Below are positions 54,481-64,000 of a DNA stretch of 64,000 bases, piece by piece (positions within the stretch are counted from its first letter, which is position 1; each line of letters begins with the position of its first letter). The notes below the pieces were generated by a model. It did not search any database and had not been told where the DNA came from. It saw only the letters and a program-made list of their open reading frames with translations. The stretch is from contig CM069608.1 in NCBI GenBank assembly GCA_035771175.1, positions 12,282,019 through 12,346,018 of the forward strand. Reading direction: 5' to 3'. The stretch is from Paratinospora sagittata (taxonomy: Eukaryota; Streptophyta; Magnoliopsida; Ranunculales; Menispermaceae). Made by a program: the position numbers and the translations under genes.

Positions 54481-55393
54481 TTTTTAAACGGAATCAGGGA
54501 AGCAGTTCATGAAGCGGATAAGTGCCAGTGTCCGAGTTGACATCGATATGCTTTTCAGAAGCTAACAAGCACCCACACCTTGCCCACCTTCTGGATTATC
54601 GAAATTTACAAAATTATTGTCATTCACTCTTTTACAAGATGGTTCAATAATAAGTTTGTTCTTGGCGGTGTATTAAAAAAAAATAAAAAAAAAGAATGGT
54701 AAAGGTTAAATCAGAATATATACGTCCATTGCCTTTTGGCAAGTAAATTTATTGTAGGTAAGAAATAAAGATAAGAGAATGTCATAGGTGCATGATGCTC
54801 CTGCAAAGATTTTTTAAAGCAAGGATTTTCGTTAAGTAGACTGGTTAATGTACACCAATATTTCGTTGGTTCGGATGGCTTGACATTCATTTTCCTTAAG
54901 TGAGGTTGTGAGTTCAAAACTTTTCTCGTATATAGAGCTACTATTTGCTAGAAAACCTTTGTACCTTTGTGGTCCAACCTGAGTTAAATTCAGGTAGATT
55001 AGTCTCACCGTAAAACGGAGGAGGACACCACCTGAATAGCGTTCAACAGTAAAATAAAAATAAATAAAAAGACTAGTTAAGGGGCACATCCATTCAACGT
55101 GTTTCAAAAAATTGAATATTTTAAATAAGTTTGTTGTATTTATTTCATATATTAAGTTCCATTATTGCCCTAAAATTTATAAAAATTTAGTTATCTTAAA
55201 TTAAAATAATTGAATTTTGAGGAAAAAGTGGGAACGTGGTCAACCTTTTAAATTATTTTCGCTTTAAATTTGGAGGGTGTCGGTTAGGGAATGTGGCTAG
55301 GAAGCTTGGGTTTTGGTATGATTTTTTACAAAAATGACCTTTTTTTTTTTAAGCTAAATGTAATTTTTAGTTGAATATTGATAAATAATGGGT
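54481..55393. other. Upstream region of the methyltransferase gene
   Basis: Expected to hold the promoter on the minus strand. I cannot point to a convincing TATA box; plant housekeeping plastid-protein genes often lack one. Contains short A/T tracts near 54675-54695. Confidence 0.35.
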
Positions 55394-56880
55394 TGTTGAC
55401 CTAACTACTCTCACTTAGTTTTGTTTTGATGATTACAAATAATATATCTGTGATCACTAATATCTTTAACGTAGTTATTTCAGTGCTAACCAGCTATATC
55501 AAATGAATTCAGCTACACTGTCAAAACATATGGAATAAACAACACCTTACGAAAATTCAAGAGTTTCATGGTTGTATTTTTTTTTAGAATCTTAGTATTG
55601 TAGAGTAACATTTACATGTTCCAACCACAACATGATTTGCATCGTTTCAAAAATTATTCATGTAGTTTATTATACTCATGCATATACATTATTATATGAT
55701 TAATCATGTATGCGCACACATTAGCTTGATAATTATGTTATTACATAGTTAAATTTGTTTATCATGCATATATTGATCAGTGTTTAATATGCATTCATCT
55801 TGTCAACTTTGCATGATTTTATCGTTTCAAGTGCATTGTTCTTATTGCTTTGATCATTAGTTTAATTGATCGAATTACTCGTGTTTAACTTTGTTAATTG
55901 TACCTCAATCCTGTCAAAAATTATTTTTAAATGTTAATCTATGTATTTGACAATGTCTTAAACTCATTATGATAAAAAAAAATTGAGTTTCTTGCACTTC
56001 TCAGTAAAGCATTTTCCCGAGACTCAGTTTTTTTTTTTTTATCCAGGTTTAAGGAACGCGCTTTTTGTAAGAAGAACGCGCTCCTGTAGCTTTTTCCGAG
56101 ACTCAAAATTTTTCTGATCAAGGAAAAGGAATGAGCTCCTTTAGGAAAGAACGTGCTCCTGTTGCCAATGGCAAAATAAAAAAAAAAATTATAGAGTCAG
56201 AGGTCCTTGTTGAAGGAATCCGTTCATATGCCCAACGAACATATTGAAGAACACGCTCCTTAAGTAAGGAATGCGCTCTTTGATTGGAGAAAAATCTGAG
56301 ATTTTTCAAAGTTCAAACCAGAAACGCGCTCTTATGTTAAGGAACGCGTTCCTGTGCCTCTGTGTGGTGTTTGTCTATAAATACCAAATTTGCTCATTTG
56401 AAGAGCAATTTTTGCAAAACTTAGAGAACTTGTGCATTTTTTATATCAGTCTTTATACAAGCCAAAAACAAGTTCTTTAGTGATTTAAATTTTCTTTCAA
56501 AGCAAAAGTTCAACAACATTTAATTTATTGTTCCATACTTTCAAAAAGTTCTCCAAATCTTTCAAAACTTTGAGAAGCTTGAGAGTTTCTCTTGTGCAAG
56601 TGTTCAAGACGTTTTGAGTGTTATTTACATCTTCTATTGAGTTTTGATCGTTGTTGATCATGGTTTCTTTCATTCAACATCATATAAGAAGAATCTTAAA
56701 GCTTCAACCTTACTTTGGGGGTATACATTTTTATATCTAGATTTTTGTAATTTTGGTTTATACAAATCAGTTTTGTGCTTATATTATCATCTTTAAAATT
56801 GATTTTGTTTTGAGTATTGTTTATGAAACCTACTTTGATCTTCAAGCATAAAAAAATTTCTTACCCAAAAAAGAGAGAAT
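55394..56880 (+). repeat. Copia (SIRE-like) LTR or LTR fragment with GAACGCGCTCCT word array
   Basis: Starts tgttgacctaactactctc...ttttgatgattacaaa, like the two solo LTRs above. A word array fills 56050-56355, followed by a TATA box (ctataaatacc near 56376). The 3' end is not sharp; sequence similarity to an LTR end is lost around 56880, so the right boundary is approximate. Confidence 0.55.
56050..56355 (+). repeat. Array of eight degenerate GAACGCGCTCCT words
   Basis: Variants: ggaacgcgctttt, gaacgcgctcctg, ggaatgagctcctt, gaacgtgctcctg, gaacacgctcctt, ggaatgcgctcttt, gaaacgcgctctta, ggaacgcgttcctg, at irregular spacing. Confidence 0.8.
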
Positions 56881-57474
56881 ATAATCATGTTAAAATAGAA
56901 GACATTGAATTTTAAATTAAAATGAATAGAAACTGATCTTATAGAATATTATTAATAAATTTTTTAAAAACAATTATTGCCCTTAATTTATTTAGAAACT
57001 ACTTTAAAAAGCAATCTCGAGCTTCCATTAGGCTCATGTGGCTCCACCATGAGAGTTGGTTTTTTTGCGTTATAAATAAGATTAAAGCTTTGACACGTGT
57101 TTCAATTATTTTCTCTAAACTGGTGTCAACTTGTTTTGATTCTCATTCCGTGTTTTGCACTAAATTTTATGTCTTTCAGTTAACTAGTATCTTGTTAAAT
57201 ATATGGGGTAGTGTGTACATATTGCATTTAATTTATGGTTAATATTCTGTTTAGTTTTATATAGTAATAATTAGAATCTATTTTGAGGTATGCTCAATTT
57301 TTTTTCTAAGGATTTAATGTCAGTATCTTATTTATAATGTAGAGAGCATTAATTTAATACATAATTCTGATATAAAGGTATCAAAAGATCTTGTTAAAAT
57401 AAAAGTCATAAGATCTTGTTAAAATAAAAGTAAGTCAAAATGATAGCACTTTTGATGTATTTCCTATTTTTAGT

Positions 57475-57802
57475 TGTCTTAAGAGCAATGCTCGATTTAG
57501 CACCGAGGCTGAATATCGTGCCTTTACCTCCACTACACTTGAACTCACCTGGATCGGTTATTTGCTTTGAGATCTTGGGCTTCATATGACTATCAATCTT
57601 GTTCTTCATGCTCAAACTAAACACATTGAGCTCGACTACCACTTTGTTCGCGAAAAAGTTGCTATTGGCGCTCTCAGCACCAAATTTGTTCATGACTACA
57701 AATTGTCGATGTCTTAACGAAGTCGTTTCCCAAGCACTCCTTCAAAGAATTTCGGATCAAGCTGGGAGTTCACACCCTTCCACTCGCCAGCTTGAGGGAC
57801 CC
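57475..57802 (+). pseudogene. 3' end of a copia retrotransposon: RNase H C-terminus
   Basis: Reads STEAEYRAFTSTTLELTWIG, then LHAQTKHIELDYHFVREKVAIGALSTKFVHD, the last part of copia RNase H, followed by stops and a polypurine-like tract cttgagggac at 57791-57800. The rest of the element is missing. Confidence 0.8.
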
Positions 57803-58070
57803 TGATAAAATACATGCCCTAGCATGTATCGATGATCAAGCTCAAATTATTCCCTTTAAAATTTGAATTCAAATTATTTCCTTTCGAGTCACTAGAAATC
57901 CTCTCTCCAAAATTGAGGAAAATGTAATCTTAGGGATACATACCATGTATGCTCTTGCATCCAAATTTCTTCTTTTTAGAAGTTTTGATTGTATAAATTT
58001 TTATCTCTCGGCATTTAGCTCAGTGTGAAAGAGTGAATAAAATTTATTGTTTAATTCATTACTTTCAACA
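57803..58070 (+). repeat. LTR belonging to the copia fragment
   Basis: TG...CA bounded: tgataaaatacatgccc to ttactttcaaca, 268 bp, immediately after the polypurine-like tract; contains tataaat-like sequence near 57990. The pairing of termini is inferred from context. Confidence 0.6.
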
Positions 58071-58355
58071 TTTTTATTACATCATTGAAAGGGAGAAGAA
58101 ACGAGAAACACGAGAGAGCAAACGAAGTTTGTAAAATGGTTGAAGCGATACCATTGTATATATAGCTATCATCTTGTACAATTCATTTCAATGAATGAGA
58201 ATTTTTCATTCTCTTCTCAGTAATCATTCCCTTATTTATTTCTCTATTTTCTTGATTATTTCTAAAGGTTTGACATGGTATCAGAGCTATTAAGCTCAGG
58301 CTGATACATCTGCTTATGTTGCTTACCCCATTGATTATTGGTGGAGTTGTAAGAA

Positions 58356-58709
58356 ATGGCTTCTGGAGCATCGCCATCATCATCTGGATCTGTTGGATCA
58401 GTTGGATCCACAAACCAGATCACAAGTTCTTTAAATCAGTTGATTACAGTGAAGTTGGAGGAGAATAATTATCTCCTATGGAAGCACCAGGTTAGTGTTG
58501 CAATTACTGGATATGGTCTTGAAGATTTTATACATGGCACTCAACTAGTTCCAACAGAAATCATCAGATCTAAGACTGGTGAAACAATATTGAATCCTGC
58601 TTTTATTATGCATCATCGCCAAGATCAACTTCTTGTGTCTTGGTTACTTACTTCTGTGAGTACTACTTTCTTGCTACAACTTGTTGCTTGCAACACTGCG
58701 AGCAATTAA
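58356..58709 (+). pseudogene. Family C gag stub
   Basis: MASGASPSSSGSVGSVG..., then LITVKLEENNYLLWKHQV and HHRQDQLLVSWLLTSVS: the first ~105 codons of a copia gag (UBN2-like). It stops abruptly and the protease follows within a few bases, so the rest of gag and the zinc knuckle are deleted. Confidence 0.85.
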
Positions 58710-59378
58710 TTGGCTTGTTGGTATCCAGATTCTGGAGCAACCAACCACATCACTAATGATCTGAATAATTTGTCTTTAGGCATGGAATATCTCAGCTCAG
58801 GCAGAATTCAGATGGGGAATGGTGCAGGTTTAACCATTTCTCATGTTGGATCTTCTACTATTTCTTCATTACAATCAAATTCTAAGATGCTAGTTCTTAG
58901 AAATTTACTTCATGTGCCATCCATAACCAAGAACCTCATCTCTATTTCTCAATTTGCTAGAGATAACAAAGTTTTCTTTGAGCTTCATCCTTTTTTCTGT
59001 TTTGTGAAGGATCTAGCAACCAAGGAGGTTTTATTGCAAGGGACGGTTAGTGATGGTTTTTACAAGATCCATCTCACTGCTAATAAGGCTTCTAATTACC
59101 GCCATCAATGTCAGACATCTGGTCAGGTTCCTTCTGGTTTGATGTCTAACTGTAATGTTGCTATTGATGATTCTTCTTCTTGCAATGCATCTACTAGTTC
59201 ATTTGCTTTTGAACTTTGGCACAAGAGACTTGTCCATCCAACATCAAAAGTGGTATGTCAAGTTATTTCTCAATGTAAGATTCCTTATCAGCTGAATAAT
59301 ACACCATGTGTTTGCTCAGCTTGTCAAATAGGGAAAAGCCATAAACTACCATTTCCTTATTCATCTACAACATATTGA
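58710..59378 (+). pseudogene. Family C protease and pre-integrase region
   Basis: WYPDSGATNHITND carries the protease Asp-Ser-Gly; LRNLLHVPSITKNLISISQFARDN follows; FELWHKRLVHPTS...CSACQIGKSHKLPF is the His/Cys pre-integrase zinc site, with the usual Gly-His-Pro changed to Val-His-Pro. Confidence 0.88.
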
Positions 59379-59946
59379 TCTCCTTTGGAACTAGTAGAAT
59401 TAGATCTTTGGGGTCCTTTCCCCATTACAACTAGTGATGGTTTTCGTTACTATGTTTCTTTTGTTGATGTGTTCTCAAGGTTTACTTGGATTTATTTTTA
59501 AGAGCAAAATTTGACGTGCTTCAATCTTTCATTCACTTTAAACAACAAGCTAAGTTACAATTTTCTACCAAACTTAAGAGGTTTCAATCAGATTGGGAAG
59601 GGGAGTTTAGATCCCTTTCTTGATTATTGAATGGTTTTGCGATAGAGTTTCAAAATTCTTGTCCTCACACTTCTGAGCATAATGGAATAGTTGAAAGAAA
59701 ACACCAACACATGCCCCTACAGTTTTGGCCGAAGTATTGTTCAAGTCTCCTCCTGACTACTCTTTCGTAAAGGTGTTTGGGTGCTTATGCTACCATTATC
59801 TAAGGCCATCCTACTCTCACAAATTACAGTATAGATCAATTCCATGTACATTTCTTGGCTACAGTTCTAAACACAAAGGTTACAAGTGTCTTTCCCCTGA
59901 TGGAAGAATGTACGTCTCGTGCCATGCTATCTTTGATGAGTTCTAA
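59379..59946 (+). pseudogene. Family C integrase remnant
   Basis: Broken frames give LELVELDLWGPFP, YYVSFVDVFSRFTWIYF and, from 59725, VKVFGCLCYHYLRPS...CTFLGYSSKHKGYKCL. Middle part of the core is shifted and has stops. Confidence 0.8.
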
Positions 59947-60289
59947 TTCTCATTTGCTAAAGTTCAGACTTCGACTCTACCTACTTCATCTATGATGACT
60001 TCTTCTTTGCCAACTATATCGGTTTTATCTACTGATTCTGCTCATACGAATGTGAATGAAGTTTCAACATCTGCACCTGATACTTCTACTAATCCATCAC
60101 AAGATATTAGTTCCTCTGCTGCTACAAATTCTCAAAATATATCAGGTCATGATGTTAATGTTGATGCACCTTCTATTGCTATTGTTTCTTGTCCAACTTC
60201 AGCTCCTATTGTCACTACTACTAAAAGTTCATTTGTTCCTGTTCAACCTGGTAATACTCACTCTATGATTACACGTTCTAAGGCTGGGG

Positions 60290-61130
60290 TATTCAAGCCA
60301 AAAGTGTATGTTACTGATCTAGCATTGGAGGAACCATCTACAATTAAGGATGCCTTATTACATCCCAAATGGAAATCAGCTATGGATGAAGAGTTTCATG
60401 CTTTGATGAACAACCATACTTGGTCACTTGTGTCGTTACCTCCAAATAGGAAAACAGTTGGTTGTAAATGGATTAAAAAGAAATCCAGATGGTTCAAGCT
60501 CTAGATATAAAGCTCGATTGGTTGCAAAGGGATACCTTCAACAGCCTGGCTTCCACTTCTCTGAAACCTTCAGTCCAGTTGTTAAACCTACTTTTATTCG
60601 GGTAGTTCTTACTGTTGCTCTTGCAAGGAATTGGGAATTAAGACAAATTGATGTGAATAATGCTTTCTTGAATAGAAAACTACAAGAGGAAGTGTACATG
60701 GAGCAGCCTCAAGGTTTTGAACAAGATTCTAACTTGGTTTGCAAGTTGCATAAGGCCTTGTACGGTCTCAAACAAGCACCAAGGGCTTGGTTTGATAAAC
60801 TAAGAACTTGCTTTCATCAAATGGGGTTTATTTCATCAAAAGCTAATCAATCCTTGTTCATCAGGTTTTCAAAGACTTCTTGTATCATCATTTTAGTTTA
60901 TGTTGATGATATTATTGTCACTAGAAGTGACTCAAACGAAATTCAGCAGTTGATTACTCATCTCAATACTACTTTTGCTTTAAAAGATTTAGGAAAGTTG
61001 AGTTACTTTCTAGGTATTGAGGTTAAACATACTCATGAGGGACTTCATTTGTCTCAAAAGAAGTACATTGAGGACCTGTTGAAAGTTAAAATGGATAATG
61101 CCAATGCTCTTCCTACTCCAATGATGATAG
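60290..61130 (+). pseudogene. Family C reverse transcriptase
   Basis: [24 protein letters not shown] begins the RT in one frame; after a shift near 60480 the second frame has [52 protein letters not shown] and the catalytic [14 protein letters not shown]. Another shift comes near 61130. Confidence 0.9.
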
Positions 61131-61258
61131 GACTGTTTTGTACGCTCATAAAGGAGATCCTATTGATAATGCAAGTGAATATAAAAGTGTAGTTGGAGCT
61201 CTTCAATATGTTACTATAACTAGGCCTAAAATTTAGTGTTAATAAGGTTTGTCAATTT

Positions 61259-61830
61259 ATGCAATCACCACGAGATACTCATTGGAAAGTTGTAAAAAGG
61301 ATACTTCGTTACCTTAGAGGTACATTGGATCATGGCATCACCTTAACCAAGTCAACTCACCTGAATCTCACAGGATTTTCTGATGCAGATTGGGGCAGTG
61401 ACCCTGATGATAGAAGATCAACTACATGTTTCTGTATATTCTTGGGTAGTAATGTTGTCTCAGCCTCTCAGGTGCTCTAAAAAATTTCACGTTGTTTCTA
61501 GATCAAGTACAGATGCAGAGTATAGGAGTCTTGCCAATGCCTCTTCAGAGATTTTGTGGTTGCAATCCTTATTGTCAGAACTACAAGTTCAGCAGCAACG
61601 AGCTCCTATGTTATGGTGTGATAACCTTAGTACGGTGGCATTGTCAACAAATCCAGTTCTTCATGCAAGAACCAAGCATGTTGAATTGGATCTTTACTTT
61701 GTTAGAGAGAGTTCTTGTTAAACAACTTATAGTTAGTCATATTCCTACTACAGATCAAGTAGCTGACATCTTAACAAAACCTTTGTCTGCTAAGTTTTTT
61801 GAAAAACTTCGCAGTTATCTCACAATTTGC
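61259..61830 (+). pseudogene. Family C RNase H
   Basis: [18 protein letters not shown], then [56 protein letters not shown] and TDQVADILTKPL in three successive frames. Confidence 0.88.
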
Positions 61831-61934
61831 TCCCCTGCTTCTCCTTTGCAGTCAATGCATTCTATCAAGTGTTAAGCCTTGTTATTTGTCATGAAAATTT
61901 GATCTGGGCTTCGTTTGCAGGGAAAAATTAGGAA

Positions 61935-62194
61935 TGTTAAGCAAAAGGCTAAGATAAATCTAGGCTTAGTTTAGGGAAGAGTTAGGAATGTTAGTTAAAG
62001 TTAGTTAACTGTCGGCTCATGTAACAAATTCTGTTATGCTTTTTTTTAAGTCAGTAAGTTAGTTGTTGCCATTGTATATATAGCTATTATCTTGTATAAT
62101 TCATTTCAATGAATGAGAATCTGTCATTCTCTTCTTTGTAATCATTCTTTTCTTTATTTCTCTGTTTTCTTGATTTGTTTATAAAGGTTTGACA
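61935..62194 (+). repeat. Family C 3' LTR
   Basis: 260 bp, tgttaagcaaaagg to ggtttgaca. A second ggaatgttag inside (61986) mimics the start, from a local direct repeat of aggaatgtta. Confidence 0.75.
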
Positions 62195-62210
62195 CCACAC
62201 ATCTGCTAAT

Positions 62211-62225
62211 AACGCACTATAGTGC

Positions 62226-62228
<3 letters not shown>
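62211..62228. repeat. Perfect 18-bp palindrome
   Basis: aacgcactatagtgcgtt equals its own reverse complement; it sits directly between the copia LTR and the AT microsatellite. Confidence 0.9.

Positions 62229-62232
<4 letters not shown>

Positions 62233-62292
<60 letters not shown>
62233..62292. repeat. (TA)n microsatellite
   Basis: About 29 uninterrupted TA units. Confidence 0.95.
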
Positions 62293-62295
<3 letters not shown>

Positions 62296-62297
62296 GA

Positions 62298-62782
62298 TGT
62301 TAAATTAAGGTCAACTAAGTAATTAGGAAATATTTTTACTTTTAAGTTCCATTTTTTTAAAGCTCTATGTCATAATAACAAATTAAAAGGTTGCATCAAT
62401 TTGAAATATGTTGTAAATATATTGAATATCCAAATAATAATTACATCTACTATACATATATCTCAAGCAGTATAATATCCAAGTGGTATATGTATCCAAA
62501 TAGTATATATATTCAAGTGGTACATATATTTAAGTTGTATGAATACATAGTATATATACGTATCTCACATAAATCATGTGAGAACATAGTTACCCATTAT
62601 GTGAGTTTATGATCTTTTGATGTAAATTTCTCCCTATAAATATGGGAGAGATCGTGAAGAGAAGTTGTAGAGAAAATGAGAAGAGAAAGATGAAGAAATG
62701 AGTTGTAGAAATGTTGGAGAAATAATAGAAAATGGAGAATGAAATCTAGCATTCTTTGATTATTCTGATTTAGTTCACAACA
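62298..62782 (+). repeat. LTR of a copia-like element (5' LTR)
   Basis: Possible TG start at 62298 (tgttaaattaagg) and ending ttcacaaca at 62782. Contains four degenerate 17-18 bp words (tatccaagtggtata, tatccaaatagtata, attcaagtggtaca, atttaagttgta; 62478-62545), a TATA box (ctataaata near 62633) and a purine-rich region. The left boundary is uncertain. Confidence 0.5.
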
Positions 62783-64000
62783 CGTTATCAGCACGAAGGC
62801 TCTGCTCAATCAAGAAGTTCAATCATAAAAGATATATTGAGGTAAAATTTTATGAATTTTTATCATGTTCATTTATTTAATGTATTTTCAGTTACACTGC
62901 AGTTTTTATTTTGATTTTGATTTCATAGCCTAAAGCTATATAGAGAAATTTATATAGTATGAAGCTATATTGATATTTTGTTTACGTAACCTGAAATTAC
63001 GTAGAAGAATTTATAGCTTGAAGCTATATATTAACAAATAATTTTCTAGCCAAGAGCTATATTTTTCGTAACAAGAAGTTATGTTATAATTTCATTTATT
63101 TATTTATTTCTCTAACATCTAACGTAACATATAATTTATATACTCTAACATCATTATAAATTTCTATGTGAAATCACATGAGTTTTGTCCACGGGACCCA
63201 CATATTCGTAGATTTGTAAATTAGCTTGAAGCTAATATAATTCATTAACACTAACATTTTATTTTATTATGATGCATTACTAACATTAACGTTGACACTA
63301 CCATTTTAATGTGTTATTATACTAACTTTTTTCTTTTATATATATTTTTATTGTTGAACAATTATTTATGATTAATTGGTTATTTTATTATTTAATTAAT
63401 TTTGAAGATTTAACATTTTAAACTATGGATAAAAAGACATAACCTGAAGTTTATGGACATTTCATGACAAAAACTCATATAACATTTTATTTAAAGGTTC
63501 ATCACAATTAATTGCACTTGAAGTTGCAATATTACAATCATACGGACCCGAAGTTCATTATGACTAAATGACTAATTGCACCTGATGTTGCAATGTTAAA
63601 GTTTCATGAGATAAATTATATATTTGAAGAAGACATATTTGACAAGATAAATTATCTCGCATGTGTTCTTGAAGTAGCAATACAAAGACTATTAAAAGCT
63701 TCTCAAGAAAATTTGTAATGAAAATCACTATGCTCATCCACTTAAATTTTATATCATTGCCCAAAGTGAATGCTCCTTTAATGATCATGAATATGACCTC
63801 TAACAAAGACCATGATCATGGATGAGAAAATGAATATGACAAAGGTCATAATTAAAATTATTATGAGAACCATGATGGTTACAATTTGGAATATGGTTAC
63901 AACCATATATTTGAAATAAATCTATTCCATTACACCAGAAGTGGAGTAATCTTATCATAACATAAGATAAATGTTTATCTATGTGTTTGCTTTAGGTGTG
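62783..64000 (+). mobile_element. LTR element leader with tRNA-type priming site and hairpin series
   Basis: cgttatcagcacga at 62783-62796 right after the LTR end is the recurrent primer-site context of one group of plant copia elements. The leader from 62925 to about 63595 holds a set of small inverted repeats with similar loops. No intact gag follows before the window ends; reading frames are broken. Confidence 0.55.
62925..63594 (+). repeat. Series of about nine small hairpins with TTGAA-like loops
   Basis: Stem/loop/stem: ATAGC-CTAAA-GCTAT (62925-62939); TATAG-TATGAAG-CTATA (62953-62969); TACGTAA-CCTGAAA-TTACGTA (62983-63003); TATAGC-TTGAA-GCTATA (63012-63028); TAGC-CAAGA-GCTA (63047-63059); CGTAAC-AAGAA-GTTATG (63067-63083); ATTAGC-TTGAA-GCTAAT (63220-63236); ATTGCA-CTTGAAGT-TGCAAT (63511-63530); ATTGCA-CCTGATGT-TGCAAT (63575-63594). 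Confidence 0.85.

Larger units (their letters stand above)
58150..62194 (+). mobile_element. Copia family C retrotransposon, decayed
   Basis: A partial 5' LTR (58150-58275, similar to the last half of 61935-62194), primer-binding site tggtatcagagc at 58276-58287, gag stub, protease, integrase, RT and RNase H, then 3' LTR 61935-62194 ending ggtttgaca. The outer half of the 5' LTR is replaced by unrelated sequence. Frameshifts and stops throughout. Confidence 0.88.

Noticed and set aside
1..64000. Bacterial-type features: operons, CRISPR arrays, prophage, toxin-antitoxin pairs
   Set aside because: The DNA is plant nuclear in character; the repeats are transposon termini and word arrays, not evenly spaced direct repeats with unique spacers.

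Overview
The window looks like nuclear DNA from a flowering plant, probably a eudicot. It is AT-rich, has spliced genes with GT/GC...AG introns, and most of it is plant LTR retrotransposons (Ty1/copia, Ty3/gypsy), L1-type LINEs and MITE/hAT-like DNA elements. The species cannot be named from the sequence alone.

Only two host genes can be reconstructed with confidence; both exon sets stay in frame throughout. (1) A plus-strand gene at 10845-16985 (9 exons, 334 aa) encodes a fructosamine-3-kinase / protein-ribulosamine 3-kinase with an N-terminal extension that resembles a plastid transit peptide. (2) A minus-strand gene at 54480-19253 (10 exons, 337 aa) encodes a KsgA/Dim1-type rRNA small-subunit adenine dimethyltransferase of the chloroplast (PFC1) type. 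The genes are convergent, about 2.3 kb apart at their stop codons. The second spreads 1,014 coding bases over 35 kb because introns 4, 6 and 7 (5.3, 20.7 and 5.6 kb) are loaded with transposons.

Layout: 1-527 gypsy LTR remnant; 541-4742 decayed Tat-like gypsy with a second RNase H domain; 5168-8383 solo copia-type LTR with CTTTT target duplication, itself split by a gypsy LTR (6214-7777); 10.5-17.3 kb fructosamine kinase, with a solo LTR (family A) in intron 8; 19.3-54.5 kb methyltransferase gene. Inside its introns lie a 2.7-kb solo gypsy LTR (22437-26103) carrying a hAT-like element; a cluster of family B copia pieces in alternating orientation (27464-43325) that is split by a LINE (27604-31103), by a 756-bp hAT-like element (32898-33653) and by a nearly intact family A copia (37649-43294); a family A solo LTR (44122-44397); a LINE 3' fragment (48397-49517); and a Tourist/Harbinger-type MITE split by a solo LTR (51303-52872). 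Right of the gene are a word-repeat LTR (55394-56880), the 3' end of another copia (57475-58070), a decayed copia (58150-62194) and the 5' end of a further LTR element whose leader holds a series of small hairpins (62298-64000).

The two genes need not work together; both products are predicted to act in plastids, one repairing glycated proteins and one modifying 16S rRNA. I found no operon, CRISPR array, tRNA or rRNA gene. The most interesting observations are the hairpin-series leader at 62.9-63.6 kb, the fast-changing word arrays in several LTRs, the transposon-swollen methyltransferase gene, two GC-AG introns, and an inverted target-site copy at the 5' end of the LINE.
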